From Zarea fungicola (taxonomy: Eukaryota; Ascomycota; Sordariomycetes; Hypocreales; Cordycipitaceae): a DNA stretch of 64,000 nucleotides. Made by a program: the position numbers and the translations under genes. The number at the start of each line of letters is the position of its first letter. Position 1 is the first letter of the stretch. The stretch covers positions 1 through 64,000 of the forward strand of contig FWCC01000010.1 of the NCBI GenBank assembly GCA_900169235.1, given 5' to 3'. Of this stretch, positions 11,349 to 21,688 are shown in pieces. The notes under the pieces are model-generated. The model did not search any database. It had not been told where the DNA came from and worked only from the letters and a program-made list of their open reading frames with translations.

Positions 11349-12303
11349 TCAGCCTGTAAATGCCGTGGTCTGGTGCTCTTCCAGTTTCCTGGCTTCAGCA
11401 ACCTCATCGAGCACCCTCCTAGACTTGGCCTCAATCCGATCAATCGCGTCCAGCCCTAGCGGCAGCCTCAGCACTTTGCCATGCAGGTTCCCGGCGAACC
11501 CTTGCCCCGTGACGACTTCAAAGATGCGGCAGACGGCTTTTTGAGGATCGCCCCTCTGTGTGCCCGTCAATTTGGCAAACATGCCCATGGTCTTGCCGAC
11601 GGCGGATTCATACCCTTGGTAAGCTTCTGCAGGCGGTACCGCAGGTGTCTGCAGGGCGTGGAAAAAGTTGGTACGAAACATGCCTGGCTCAACGATGAGG
11701 ACTCTGATACCGAACTCAGCAACTTCCGCGTGGAGAGACTCGGAGAAGCCCTCAAGGGCAAACTTGCTAGCTCCATAGAGTCCACGCGTGGCACCGGAAT
11801 CTTGACCTGCGCCGCTGGACATGTTGACGATGAAACCATGGCGACGGCTGCGCATTCCTGGGAGGATGGCTTGGATGGTGAAGAGTGGACCATAGACATT
11901 GGTTTGGTACTGGAGCTTGACTTCCTCTTCACTGTTATATACCGAAAAAATGAAGATTAGTATACCACATCTGGGATAAGTGGACTGGAGGGTAAGCCAC
12001 TTCTCACCTGAATTGTTCAATGGCGCCGAGGATGGAGTAACCAGCATTGTTGACAAGTATATCAATCTGTCCATAGATCTTCTCGGCCTTGCGCACTTTG
12101 TTTGCGATGGTCCTTTGTGAGTCGGTCATATCTAGCTCAACGACCTCTCCGCCAGCCTCATTGATTTGGCGGACGGCATCTGCGGACTTGGTTTTGCTGC
12201 GGACACTGCCAATGACGCGATGCTTGGCAGCGAGGGCCTTGAGGCAGAGGAGTAGGCCGAATCCATTGGATGCACCAGTAATCAACCAAACTTGCGAAGA
12301 CAT
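11349..12303 (-). CDS. short-chain dehydrogenase/reductase, classical type
   Basis: Two exons on the reverse strand (12303-12008 and 11931-11349) joined across a 76-nt intron (GTGAGA donor, ACTAAT branch, AACAG acceptor) encode 292 residues. The Rossmann cofactor motif TGASNGFG is at 9-16, NNAG at 85-88, and the catalytic set is N110, S138, Y151 and K155 (YGASK). R35 just after the second strand (GSVRSKTK) suggests NADP(H) preference; this is an inference. Length and the EPGMFRTNFF segment after the active site resemble fungal oxidoreductases of the retinol-dehydrogenase or hydroxysteroid-like SDR group. The substrate is unknown. It converges with the D-lactate dehydrogenase gene, about 200 bases apart. 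Confidence 0.92.
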
Positions 12304-13646
12304 TTTTTTTGTCGTTGTTAGTTATAAACCTGATATCGTTTCTGTTGTTTCGTGCAAGTCGTCTGCATAAGTAACATGTTCAATCAGGTAGGAGAAGGAT
12401 ATTTAGAGTAGCGGTAAAGGCCAGCCATCTGATTTTCGTCTTCTTCCTCCTCGTCTTCTTCATGGAAATAGCGGATATAAGAACATTATATCCTAAGGTT
12501 CCACTCCCATCGGTTTTCTAGGTTTTTGTCACGCAGAACAGGAANNNNNNNNNNNNNNNNNNNNNNNNNNNNNNNNNNNNNNNNNNNNNNNNNNNNNNNN
12601 NNNCACACCCCGCGCAACAGTTTTCCTGTGATGGGGGGGTCGAGAGCCTTATTTCAATGCCAGCTGTGGCGCTAGATTCAGAGCCAACAAGCCGCTCCAA
12701 ACATTACAGTCTCGTTTGAGACCACGCCGGGCTTCCTGCTGCGGCTGGAGATGTTTCTCTGTAACCGTATAATTCCTCGCATTAGAGATTATTTGTGAAC
12801 TCGAAGAAGCGCTCTAGCTGACCTCCCATTCAGGCGTTCGGTGTTTGCAGGCCAGTGCTGAATTCTTTCTCCTCACTATTCTAGTTAGTAATGATACAGG
12901 AGAATATCTGGAAAGAACACTCAATCAAGGGAATTGGCTTCCTTGATGTTTCACGGACAGCCACTAACGTAGCTTACGGATACTAAATGTTCCAGTTTGC
13001 TACGCCTGTCTGAATTGGCCGGAGTGCTCTTTCTGGATGTTCTCCTGTATCAAGCCAATATTCAATCTGATTGATAAAAATCGAATCCATCTACTCAGAA
13101 AATACATGTAAATGGACCGATTTCATAGCGCCATCATTTCCAGCGGGAAAACATAGATGCTGCTGCTCTCCGTAGACTATCGTATTGTTTCCCAGAAAAT
13201 ACCCGACGGCGATACTGGCTGACGTCTAACAAACAGTTACATAACATAATTTATACGGTACAGAGGATTATGCTTCACAGTTTCGCATAGCATATGATCA
13301 CTCGTACGATGCTTTACGGAAACCAAAATGCCCAGTGCCAGCCCGCTGACAGACTTTATGCATTAATCTGCAGATTGTACTAAAATCGTCATATATCTTT
13401 TAATTTCCTATAGAATTAATCCATACCATCTCTATATTCTCATTTGTCTTGTTTCTATTTATCCTATTCAACAACATCCAGTGAATGCAGAGTGAATGCA
13501 AAGTGAGTTGCAAACATGCAAGGCTGTCGGCTCTGCTCCGCACATCTTGATAAAGCTCTTTTCTTCTTCTATCATCTGAATGCCGTTGTCCTTTTTATTT
13601 CTTTTATGTCTTATGTGTCAAGAAAAATTACTTCTGGAGCGCGAAA
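12304..13646. other. intergenic region holding an assembly gap
   Basis: The sequence is AT-rich with no recognisable gene. A run of Ns interrupts it (12545-12603), so something could be missing. The 300 bases before the next gene include T-rich stretches. Confidence 0.6.
12545..12603. other. assembly gap (59 Ns)
   Basis: Unresolved bases in the given sequence. The true length is not known. Flanking sequence on both sides shows no coding signal, so no gene appears to be cut by it. Confidence 0.99.
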
Positions 13647-14480
13647 ATGACCCATTCGAAGGATGTCACTCAAGAACTGATCAAGTATGTTCCTGCGCCA
13701 GCTCACCGCCAGTTCTCCCTCCCTAACTCTCTAAAAGGGCCCGTGATAAGGGAGAGTATTGCGATTTAATACTGCATTGTGATAATTCGGTCATCAAAGT
13801 GCACAAAATCATTGTGTGCGTTCAGTCACCTGTGCTGCACAAAGCTTGCAGCGGCCGTTTCAAGGCAAGAAGCACTCCAATATTCTCTGCAAACAGTCCT
13901 AACACCACAAATCCAGGAGAAAAACTCCGGCAAGTACATTATCAACGATTTCTCACCTGATGTTGTTGTCAAAATGGTCGATTACCTGTACAGCGGGAAC
14001 TACACGATCGAAGACAGCGGTGCCGAAAGCTCTAAGTCTATTACATATAGACTTCTCTTCAACGCACGACTCTTCCTCATCGCCGATAAGTACATGATAA
14101 AAGGCCTCCAAGACCTTGCGACCAAAAATTTTACATCCTCTGTGGCTGGCATAGAGGATCCTGTCGACCTACTTTCCGCGCTGCCCGAGGTCTACGACCT
14201 ACTCGCGGAAGCTGGTCAGAACCTACGAAACGCTTTTCTCGAGCATGTCAAATATGGTATTCGGAAGGCCGGCCTCTCTCCGGCTCTCGAGGAGACCCTA
14301 GCATTGACTTTCGACAAAGCTCCAAGATTCTACTACGAATTCGTTCTTTCGGATCTGAGAGCGGCAAAGGACAGTTCAAAACTCAGTCGCAAATGTGTAA
14401 ATTGTGGACCAACAGAAGTGGAAATGACGGAGTTCCGATGCAAGAAATGCCGTACCTTTTCTGGTAAACATGCTTGGTAA
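13647..14480 (+). CDS. BTB/POZ-domain protein with C-terminal zinc-ribbon-like CxxC pair
   Basis: Three exons (13647-13684, 13738-13864, 13917-14480) encode 242 residues. Joined exons 1 and 2 give the start of a typical fungal BTB domain: EYCDLILHCDNSVIKVHKIIV, then QSPVLHKACSGRFK. Exon 3 continues with the strand and helix leading to VDYLYSGNY. BTB domains mediate dimerisation and cullin-3 binding. The C-terminus carries C215, C218, C230 and C233 (CVNC...CKKC), a likely zinc knuckle. Intron 1 is GTATGT-AG (53 nt). Intron 2 must start with GCAAGA (52 nt, CCTAAC branch, CCAG acceptor), because the frame changes and no GT lies nearby. A decayed relative lies about 0.6 kb downstream. Fungal BTB proteins of this kind form large variable families of mostly unknown function. 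Confidence 0.8.
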
Positions 14481-15044
14481 AGAGATTTGGCAGATTGTTT
14501 TGCTGGCCCTGGCGTTGTTTCTTTCATGAACAGCTGCAATATCAGCGATGCTGCCCAGAGCAATTCGGACGGTGCTGGGAGTGTTGCCACTGAATATTTG
14601 CCATGTCCTTGTTGTCTTTATCAACGAAGAAAGTTTGATTTCAGGTTTTCAGAGTTCTAAACGAGAGCACAAAAAAGAGAAGAAGTCTAGATTATTTAAT
14701 GAATTCAATTTTCATCCTTCCGTACCCAGCTTCATTACACGAGGCTTTCTTGGCGCTGAATGACCATGGCAGACGCGTAAGATACAAGCTCGAATAAGCG
14801 TCACTCAGTCACCATCCACAATTATTACTTGATTGAAATAGATATAGATGCTCCGGCATTTTCTAAGTCGACGATTTTTGTCAACTCGCAACTTGATGAC
14901 AAGCTGTGCGGTGCTGTTAGGTGCAAAGGGAGTGAACAGCAAACGAGGTGATAAACCATGTTTAGCATCTGCACGTGTGTTTAGCGAAGATTTTTAACTT
15001 TTATTCTTCTTTCCCATTGTCGTCACCCATTTGAAGACGCCACG
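14481..15044. other. intergenic region between BTB gene and BTB pseudogene
   Basis: AT-rich with no family-like open frame. A short frame after the BTB stop codon shows no recognisable motif. Confidence 0.5.
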
Positions 15045-15627
15045 ATGTCTTTGTCGACAGAATTTCTTCGTCAGCTGAAGCAAGAAGTTCTCCTTGTATT
15101 GCATCAAGCCTCACTCTAACTGATCTAGAAATTTTCTCAATGGGAGCTTATGTGACCTAGAACTTCTCTGTGAAGGTCAAAAGATAAGGTACACCTCATA
15201 GTCCTCGCGTCGCACTTGCCAGTTTTCCTGAATGCTCTCAAGAGCCCTTACAAGGTAAATACCTTGCTCACCCTAGCTTGAATCCAGTCTTTTTTCAGTA
15301 ATGATACTTACACAATCTATGAGGGAGCGGAAGACGTTTAAGAAATCAAAGATGCTCGTTCCTCGTTCGTTTCACGAATGGTTGACTATATGTATACTGG
15401 GTCGTACGAACTCCCCAATGCAAACGCGGATATTACAGATCCGTCTTGTTCACCCGTCATCTTTCATGCCAGAATGGTTGCTCTGGCTGATAAATACCTG
15501 ATCACCCTCTTCAATAACATGCAGAAGAGGGTTTCGATGACTGTATGACTGCACTTGAGCCACGTGAGCTTCTGCCATTCGTCACTGGTATGTATGCCAT
15601 TGAGTCGGAGGCTACTAATAGACTGTG
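15045..15627 (+). pseudogene. decayed BTB/POZ-domain gene
   Basis: Pieces of a BTB protein appear in order but in different frames. They are a start-like segment MSLSTEFLRQLKQE, a core strand piece SLCDLELLCEGQKIRYTS, then after a frame change IVLASHLPVFLNALKSPYK, then SRMVDYMYTGSYELP with FHARMVALADKYLI, and after another frame change CMTALEPRELLPFVTGMYA. Breaks seen are an in-frame TAA at 15340-15342, a stop directly after the IRYTS piece, and a frameshift near 15518-15521. Some of the breaks could instead be introns, but the TAA inside the segment before SRMVDYMYTGSY and the late frameshift are not easily removed by splicing. It lies downstream of an intact BTB gene on the same strand, which suggests an old duplication. 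Confidence 0.65.
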
Positions 15628-15823
15628 AAAGCTTGGCTTCCTGTATCAAGCGGCAACTTGCATCGAGACCCTTGGTTAGATTTGGGTGTAATCTTGATTT
15701 TGAGCAATATTCGGAAAACTGTTCCTGACTTTGTCGCAGATCTCTTAATATCTATTCTTCAGAGAGAGGGAGGGACAGCCTGGTCGGCGCGTATGTTGTG
15801 AGTGCCAGGGGAGAGAACCAAAA

Positions 15824-16096
15824 TCATAGGCCCAGGATTCCTACGGTAAGAGCGAGGACAATGATGTAGAATGTGGCGATGAACGCTGCGGCTGTCCCAA
15901 ATGCCTTGAGTTCTGACACTTCAATGGGTTTCTGGCTGCTTTGTTTCGGTGCTAGTATTAAAACACGAGGGGATAATAGAGAAGTAACTAACAGCACGCC
16001 CTCACGCTCCCTTTACCCTTGAGCGTCTCTACCAAATAAAATGGCCTGTATCTTATACGTAGTGTCATGCTGATAATGATCATAATACTGCTGCAT
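15824..16096 (-). CDS. possible small single-pass membrane protein (63 aa)
   Basis: Tentative two-exon model (16096-16033 and 15951-15824, with an 81-nt intron, GTAGAG donor and TACTAG acceptor). The protein would begin MQQYYDHYQHDTTYKIQAIL and end in a clear hydrophobic span, FGTAAAFIATFYIIVLALTVG, near the C-terminus. The second exon is the stronger part, because a polar segment followed by one clean membrane helix and a stop is unlike random sequence. The donor is not ideal and I see no good branch site, so the first exon may be different. A separate open frame starting at 16203 (MTQEGAQADNQWGP) could supply the true N-terminus through another intron. I do not recognise the family. A small mitochondrial or ER membrane protein is possible. 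Confidence 0.4.
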
Positions 16097-16524
16097 TCCT
16101 TGTTGTTAACATCAGAGCAAGTGTGTCGCCGCTCCGCCGCCTTGGCTAGCGGGTTCTGACGCGGCCCCCACTGGTTGTCCGCCTGAGCACCCTCCTGTGT
16201 CATGCGGAATCGAAGCGGTGCATTGCGGCAGGGAGCAGCTAGCGCCCCTAGGTCCCTTGAGCTTCAGCTCGTGACATCACCTTCGACCGCCGCCATTTCC
16301 ATCGTCGAACATTCACTACATTTGTTCAATATCCAACTCGATTTTCGCAACTTTACGAAGAATTAACCGCGACGATAATTGAAGAAACACCGTACTCTTC
16401 AAGTTGATGCAGTAAACACCCCGCGGCGCAAGCAACGCCGCCCTCCGTTGATAAGCTTCCTGGAACATAGGTACCCCGCCAAGCAGGCACTTCGGCACCG
16501 CTGGTTCAGCACTCAAGAATCAGC
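16097..16524. other. divergent intergenic region
   Basis: This lies between the possible small membrane protein gene (reverse strand) and the PHAF1-like gene (forward strand). It is moderately GC-rich with CCGCCGCC-type tracts. Part of it may be 5' leader or an upstream exon of the reverse-strand gene. Confidence 0.45.
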
Positions 16525-18118
16525 ATGTCACTATTCAGCGCGCAACTGCATCCCGGTCGCGCTCTAGGGTTCTTGGGTTCGTTTCTATCTGGCGAAATAG
16601 CTTTTCTGCCCACTTGCTGACCTTGCTGCAGTCCTCGGTGCCACTCTCCACGATGTCCTGACCCGCCTCAAAGCCGAGCCACAACGATTCCCCAAAATCG
16701 AGATCGTTCATTCCACAGAAAGGCCCGTCAAGGATCCGGTATGCATCGTGTTGCCGCAAAATGGTATGCGCCTCCGCTTCGATGGCCCGGAGCAGCGCCT
16801 GCGACTCATTGAGGTGACCGATTTTACAAAGAACCACATCACATTCAAGGATCGTGATCTCGTGCGACCGGCCAACAGCACGTCTGACCCGGGCTCGCCT
16901 ATTCCAGGAGAATCATCGTCCGGGCCAACATTTCGACATGTATACCAGCGGCTTCTGGGGCCGACCTATGCCGGCGAGTTTATTCCGTCATCCGGCGGCA
17001 TGGGCATCTACGTATTGTCATATCCCGGCGTGGCTTTCAACTTTCCAATAGCAGCCTCTGCTTACTCGCCCGACAAGGATGTGGTGTCGCTGCTGTCAGC
17101 TTCCTCCAGCCAGGTAGCAATATCCATGGCTGTGTTTAGCGGGGAGTCTTGGGCCGATGCCCGATCGACTCTGTGGACCGGGGTGCTGCCGAGCGTCAAG
17201 TCATCGGCCGTGTTTCCGAGAACCAAGGATGTCTATCCGGATGAGGTGTCTCTAGTGCGGATTTATGGACGGGGAAGGCTGCAGATGTTTCGCAAGTGGA
17301 CAAACAACGGGTTCTGGATCCAGCTCGGGCAGACTACACCGCAGGAGCTGGTAATGGAGCTGGGGCCGCCCAACGCCATCTACCGCAAAAACGACGAGAA
17401 AATGGACGTTCATCAAGGGCGAGCGACCGGCACTGCTAGACTACGCGGGGATGCGACCGACGGTGGGCGCGCGGACGAGGCCATAACGGATACGGATCAG
17501 TCCTCAATGAACACGGGCTCGGACGAGTCTGACAATCCAGATGCCATGGATGAGGACGGAGGGACAAACCCGTCGGGTGAGTGCTTTTACAATTATTTTT
17601 ACATGGGGTTCGACGTGCTGCTGTCCAAGCCAGCGGAGCCTTCCAAAGCACCGCCGGGTCCGCAATCCGATGCCCTCGAGGAGATGGGGGTCAAGATGCA
17701 CCACCCGGATCGATTGGTGGTGACCAAGATTGTGCTGCACGGAAACATTCCGGGCTCATACGAGTTTAACCGCCACCGACGCTGTCGCTGGGAGATTGCG
17801 TACCCAGGTTGTGAGGACCAGGTGGTCACCTCGGAGATGGAATTTGAGCACGTAGAGGAGCTGATGAACCAGACGTGGGAAAGTGAGCTACCAACGGCGG
17901 CGACGGGCAAGTCACAAGCGCGACAACGGGGTATGGTCCTTAATCGGGGCTGGGGCAACAGTCCGGGGAGCAGCTGCGAGTTTCTAGGTGGGTGGGAGGA
18001 GAGCGGCGCGCGGCGCGCAGAGACGAATAGCGACTCGACGACGACGCTGTATGGATTCCCGGGGATGGTGTTTGAGGTGCTGAGGAATGGATATATCAAT
18101 ACGGTGACTGTGTTTTGA
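16525..18118 (+). CDS. PHAF1: UPF0183/PHAF1-family protein
   Basis: Two exons (16525-16576, 16632-18118) give 512 residues. The 17-codon first exon, MSLFSAQLHPGRALGF, joins through a 55-nt intron to LGATLHDVLTRLKAEPQRFP, which restores the conserved family start (GxALGFxxLGxxLhDVL). Other conserved blocks are PVCIVLPQNGMRLRFDGPEQRLRL, GPTYAGEFIPS, YVLSYPGVAFNFP and, late in the protein, WEIAYPGCEDQ. This is the UPF0183 family, whose animal member C16orf70 was renamed PHAF1 and linked to autophagosome/phagophore membranes; a matching fungal role is inferred. A low-complexity acidic insert (about ITDTDQSSMNTGSDESDNPDAMDED, in the middle) separates the two conserved halves. It ends with a conserved GFPGMVFEVLRNGYI block. 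Confidence 0.9.
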
Positions 18119-19789
18119 TGGGACGGGTTTTAGACGGCAGTGCTCAACCCAAGGCTGGTCATTGGGGCGTTTGTTTGGTCCTGTGCCTTTTTAACTTTTC
18201 ATGTTTTTGTTTCACTGTTGACTGTTGACTGTAAAGACTTGTCGTGGCGTCTCGGAATAATTATGTTCACTGCTTACATTGTGTAGCAATACAAATACAA
18301 AGACTTGAGTTTTCCTTTTCGTTGTTTCTTGTGACGTACGATCTGAGTGAGTAGGGGGTCGGTTTGGTCATCCACCAGAGGATCTGTTGGAGTGGAGTGG
18401 TTTCAATGGCACTCATAACTTTGTAAGCCACCGTGAGAGAGAGAAAAAATCGTCTTTCCAGTAATGCATTTGGTTTCAAACTGCATAGTAATAATAAAGA
18501 CCCCTTATCCGTACTTACTCCATTGTCTAGCAATTCTTAGAAAATGCATGCTGCTTTGGGTACTAGACCCGGGCAGAAGTGCTTGCTCCGGAATTAAATC
18601 CGAACGGCGGCTGGTGAGACCGTGGCACCGTGGGTACTCCTGCCGTTTTGCCGTCCGTTTGTCGGCGGTGGCTTGCACCAAGTTTGATTTTAGTGGCAAC
18701 TTAATAGAGACAAACGCGGGGGAGGGCAACTCTATTACTATGAAAGCTGCGTTTTGGCACAGAAACGAGGGCTAGGCTCATGCGTGGTAATTAGTTTATT
18801 TTTGGCATTATATTTCTTTTTTCATCATGTCTGGGCTCTTTTGCGTCATAGGACGACGTACGTAGCGTAGGCAGTCACTGAGGTTCAACAGGCCGCCCCT
18901 TGGCTCGGGCAATGGCCGGCCCACCTGTTTAAATGACAAATCAGTGGGAGGCTGCTCCAGCCTCTTGGCGGAAAAGGTCTGCCAGCTGTACGGAGTAAAT
19001 GATTCGGCAAAGGGTATTCAAATGATAGATGATCCATCTAGTCCAGAGAGTTCTGGGGGCTCCTAGCACCATATTGGCTGTGTGGAAGCAGTAACTTTGT
19101 AGAAAGCACGCAGTAGTGAATGCAGCATTAACTCACCAATGTATTCATCGATGGGTGGGAACACCAGGCAGGCTGCGTCTCCACTACTGTTTGCCGGCCA
19201 TTGATTGCAATGGCTGCCGGCAAGGGGGAAAGTGACCAGCAAGTTACTACCGGTAGAGGCCAAAGCACCTTTCTCCAATCGGACTCTGTATTTAGCTATT
19301 TTTTACAGTGTGCCCTCCTGTCCGAGCTTCCTCTCCGGCATGTCACTCGATAAACCATGTCTTTTGCTAAAGCTTGGAGAGGTTCAAAAATCCTAACAAG
19401 CTTAATCGGGCAGGTGAGGTGGGGTGTGTCGTCCTAGCGCGGCCACCAAGTTGATGAATCAAAGGCTCTAGCTTCTTCATCGGCCGCCGTCGGGACACCC
19501 ACTAGTTACCCACTCCCTTCCATTTCGCGCTGAAGTTGAAGACGCGAGCGAAAGTAGTTGACGGGTCCGTCCCCATGCTCCGTCCACTTTGTTTTAGTGA
19601 GTCGACCGATATTGCGTCTTTGCTGCTGAAATTTTTCCCTTAATAGTTTTGAGAGCTGGTTATTTTTTCCAAAGTTTTCTGCTCCACCGCCATTCTTTTC
19701 GCTGGTCTGTATTGTGGTGGCAAGTGCTACGTGATGCATGTCTGAGTCCGACACTTACAGCTTTTGAGACAAACCGTTTTAACGACATC
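18119..19789. other. intergenic region between PHAF1-like and MFS genes
   Basis: This is about 1.7 kb without a recognisable gene. It holds one exact TACGGAGTA motif (18989-18997). The last 300 bases are probably the promoter and leader of the MFS gene. CCACTTACAG-like sequence shortly before its ATG could be a leader intron acceptor. Confidence 0.5.
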
Positions 19790-21688
19790 ATGGCCAAATC
19801 TGAGCACAACCTGGCCGCCGACGGCACACCAATCAGCAATGCTGACCTGCAACTCAACAAGGAATTAGATGGATATGCAACACCACCCTTCAAGAAGCCT
19901 ACCAATCCATCATTGCAAACATCAAACGACGAATCCCAGGAGCAGCATTCCACCACAGCGACGGAAACATCCACCGCCAACGCCGCCGTCGACGATGTAC
20001 CAACGCCGACGCCAAATGCCAACAATGGCGGCAAGGCATCTGCTCTCGAGCCCGAGGCCCAGCGTACCAGGCTGGAGACCACCCTCGTCATGCTCGCCCT
20101 CTGCATCGCACTCTTCCTCGCCGCCCTCGATATGACCATTGTCACTACTGCTGTGCCCACCATTTCCGCCCATTTCCACTCGACTTCTGGCTATGTCTGG
20201 ATCGGCAGTGCCTATATGCTCGGCAGCGCTGCTCTTGTGCCTACCTGGGGCAAGCTCTCCGACATCTTTGGCCGCAAACCCATCCTCATGACCGCCGTCG
20301 TTGTCTTCTGGATCGGCTCCCTACTCTGCGCACTCTCCCGGAGCATGGGCATGCTCATCGCCGCCCGCGCCATCCAGGGCATCGGTGGCGGCGGCACCAT
20401 TGTCCTGCCCAACATCTGCGTCGCCGACTTATTCTCTGCCCGCAAGCGTGGTGTATACTTTGGATTCCTCGGCATGATATGGGCCGTCGCATCGGCCATT
20501 GGGCCCATCATTGGCGGTGCATTCACGAGCCGCGTGTCCTGGCGATGGTGCTTCTGGATCAATCTGCCCTGTGGTGGCCTCGCATTTGTCATCCTGATCT
20601 TCTACCTCAAGCTGCACAATCCACGCACGCCTGTAAAGGCAGGCCTCGCCGCTATTGATTGGGTCGGTAACATCCTCATCATCGGGGGAACCATTATGCT
20701 GCTCATGGGCCTCGAATTTGGCGGCACCCAGTACCCCTGGAAGTCGGCCACTGTCATCTGTCTCCTCATTTTCGGTGTCCTGCTCATCGTTGTATTTCTC
20801 GCTTATGAATCACGCGTCGCCAAGTTTCCCGTCATCCCTACTCATCTCTTCAACACGCGCACCAGCATCGCAACATATCTCACCTCCTCCCTGCATGCCT
20901 TCACCTTCATCTCAGGAAGCTATTACTTGCCGCTCTACTTTCAAGCGGTTCTGGGGGCAAACTCCCTGCTCTCTGGCGTCTACCTGTTGCCCTTTGTCTC
21001 CGTCATGTCACTAATGTCCGCTGGTGTCGGTTTCTTCATCAACAAGACGGGTAAATACAAGGTGGTCATCAACGCCGGCCTGCTCTTCTCTACCCTCGGA
21101 TTTGGCCTTTTTACCTACTTTGGCGATCGCCCGCACTGGGAGCGCATCGTCCTCTTCCAGGTCATTGCTGGTATCGGCATCGGCCCCAACTTCCAGGCCC
21201 CTCTTATTGCCCTTCAGGCCAACGTTGCGCCCCGCGACATTGGTGCCGCTACTTCTAGCCTCCAGTTTGTGCGCCAACTATGCACGGCCGCGTCAGTCGC
21301 AGTTGGCGGTGTCGTCATTGGAAACAGGATGCAAGGGCAGCAGGCCAAGCTGGTTTCGGAGCTTGGTGCACAGATTGCGAGCCAGTTCTCCGGCACAGAT
21401 GCCTCGTCCAATGTCGATCGCATCACACTGCTCCCGCTCGACAGTCAACAGACGGTAAAAACGGCCTACTGGAATGCGCTGCAGACCATGTTCATTGTGT
21501 TCACCTGTAGCAGCTTCCTCGGCCTCCTGATCAGTTTGTTCATCAAGCAGACGTCACTGTCAAAGCAGCACACAGAGCACAAGACTGGCCTCCAGACCCT
21601 GAAGGCGTCAACGAGGGAGAAGAAGCCCAGCAGTGATGAAGAGACTGGCACTGCCGCTCTGTCCACTTCTCATGTGACAGAAAAATAA
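19790..21688 (+). CDS. MFS drug:H+ antiporter, DHA2-type (14 TM)
   Basis: An intronless frame of 632 residues. The start is the ATG of MAKSEHNLAADGTP; the frame upstream of it is not protein-like. The first 95 residues are polar and cytosolic. Fourteen membrane spans follow. DHA2 hallmarks are the first-helix motif LDMTIVTTAVP (113-123), motif A GKLSDIFGRK (154-163), GIGGGG in helix 4, and motif C with GPIIGG in helix 5 followed by RWCFWINLP. The end is charged and cytosolic. Proteins of this type export toxic compounds or fungal metabolites in exchange for protons at the plasma membrane. No biosynthetic genes lie beside it, so it looks like a stand-alone exporter. The substrate is unknown. 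Confidence 0.93.
   Translation: MAKSEHNLAADGTPISNADLQLNKELDGYATPPFKKPTNPSLQTSNDESQEQHSTTATETSTANAAVDDVPTPTPNANNGGKASALEPEAQRTRLETTLVMLALCIALFLAALDMTIVTTAVPTISAHFHSTSGYVWIGSAYMLGSAALVPTWGKLSDIFGRKPILMTAVVVFWIGSLLCALSRSMGMLIAARAIQGIGGGGTIVLPNICVADLFSARKRGVYFGFLGMIWAVASAIGPIIGGAFTSRVSWRWCFWINLPCGGLAFVILIFYLKLHNPRTPVKAGLAAIDWVGNILIIGGTIMLLMGLEFGGTQYPWKSATVICLLIFGVLLIVVFLAYESRVAKFPVIPTHLFNTRTSIATYLTSSLHAFTFISGSYYLPLYFQAVLGANSLLSGVYLLPFVSVMSLMSAGVGFFINKTGKYKVVINAGLLFSTLGFGLFTYFGDRPHWERIVLFQVIAGIGIGPNFQAPLIALQANVAPRDIGAATSSLQFVRQLCTAASVAVGGVVIGNRMQGQQAKLVSELGAQIASQFSGTDASSNVDRITLLPLDSQQTVKTAYWNALQTMFIVFTCSSFLGLLISLFIKQTSLSKQHTEHKTGLQTLKASTREKKPSSDEETGTAALSTSHVTEK

Noticed and set aside
16535..16837. 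Reverse-strand 100-codon frame at the start of the PHAF1-like gene
   Set aside because: It is the complement of conserved PHAF1 coding sequence and has no motif.
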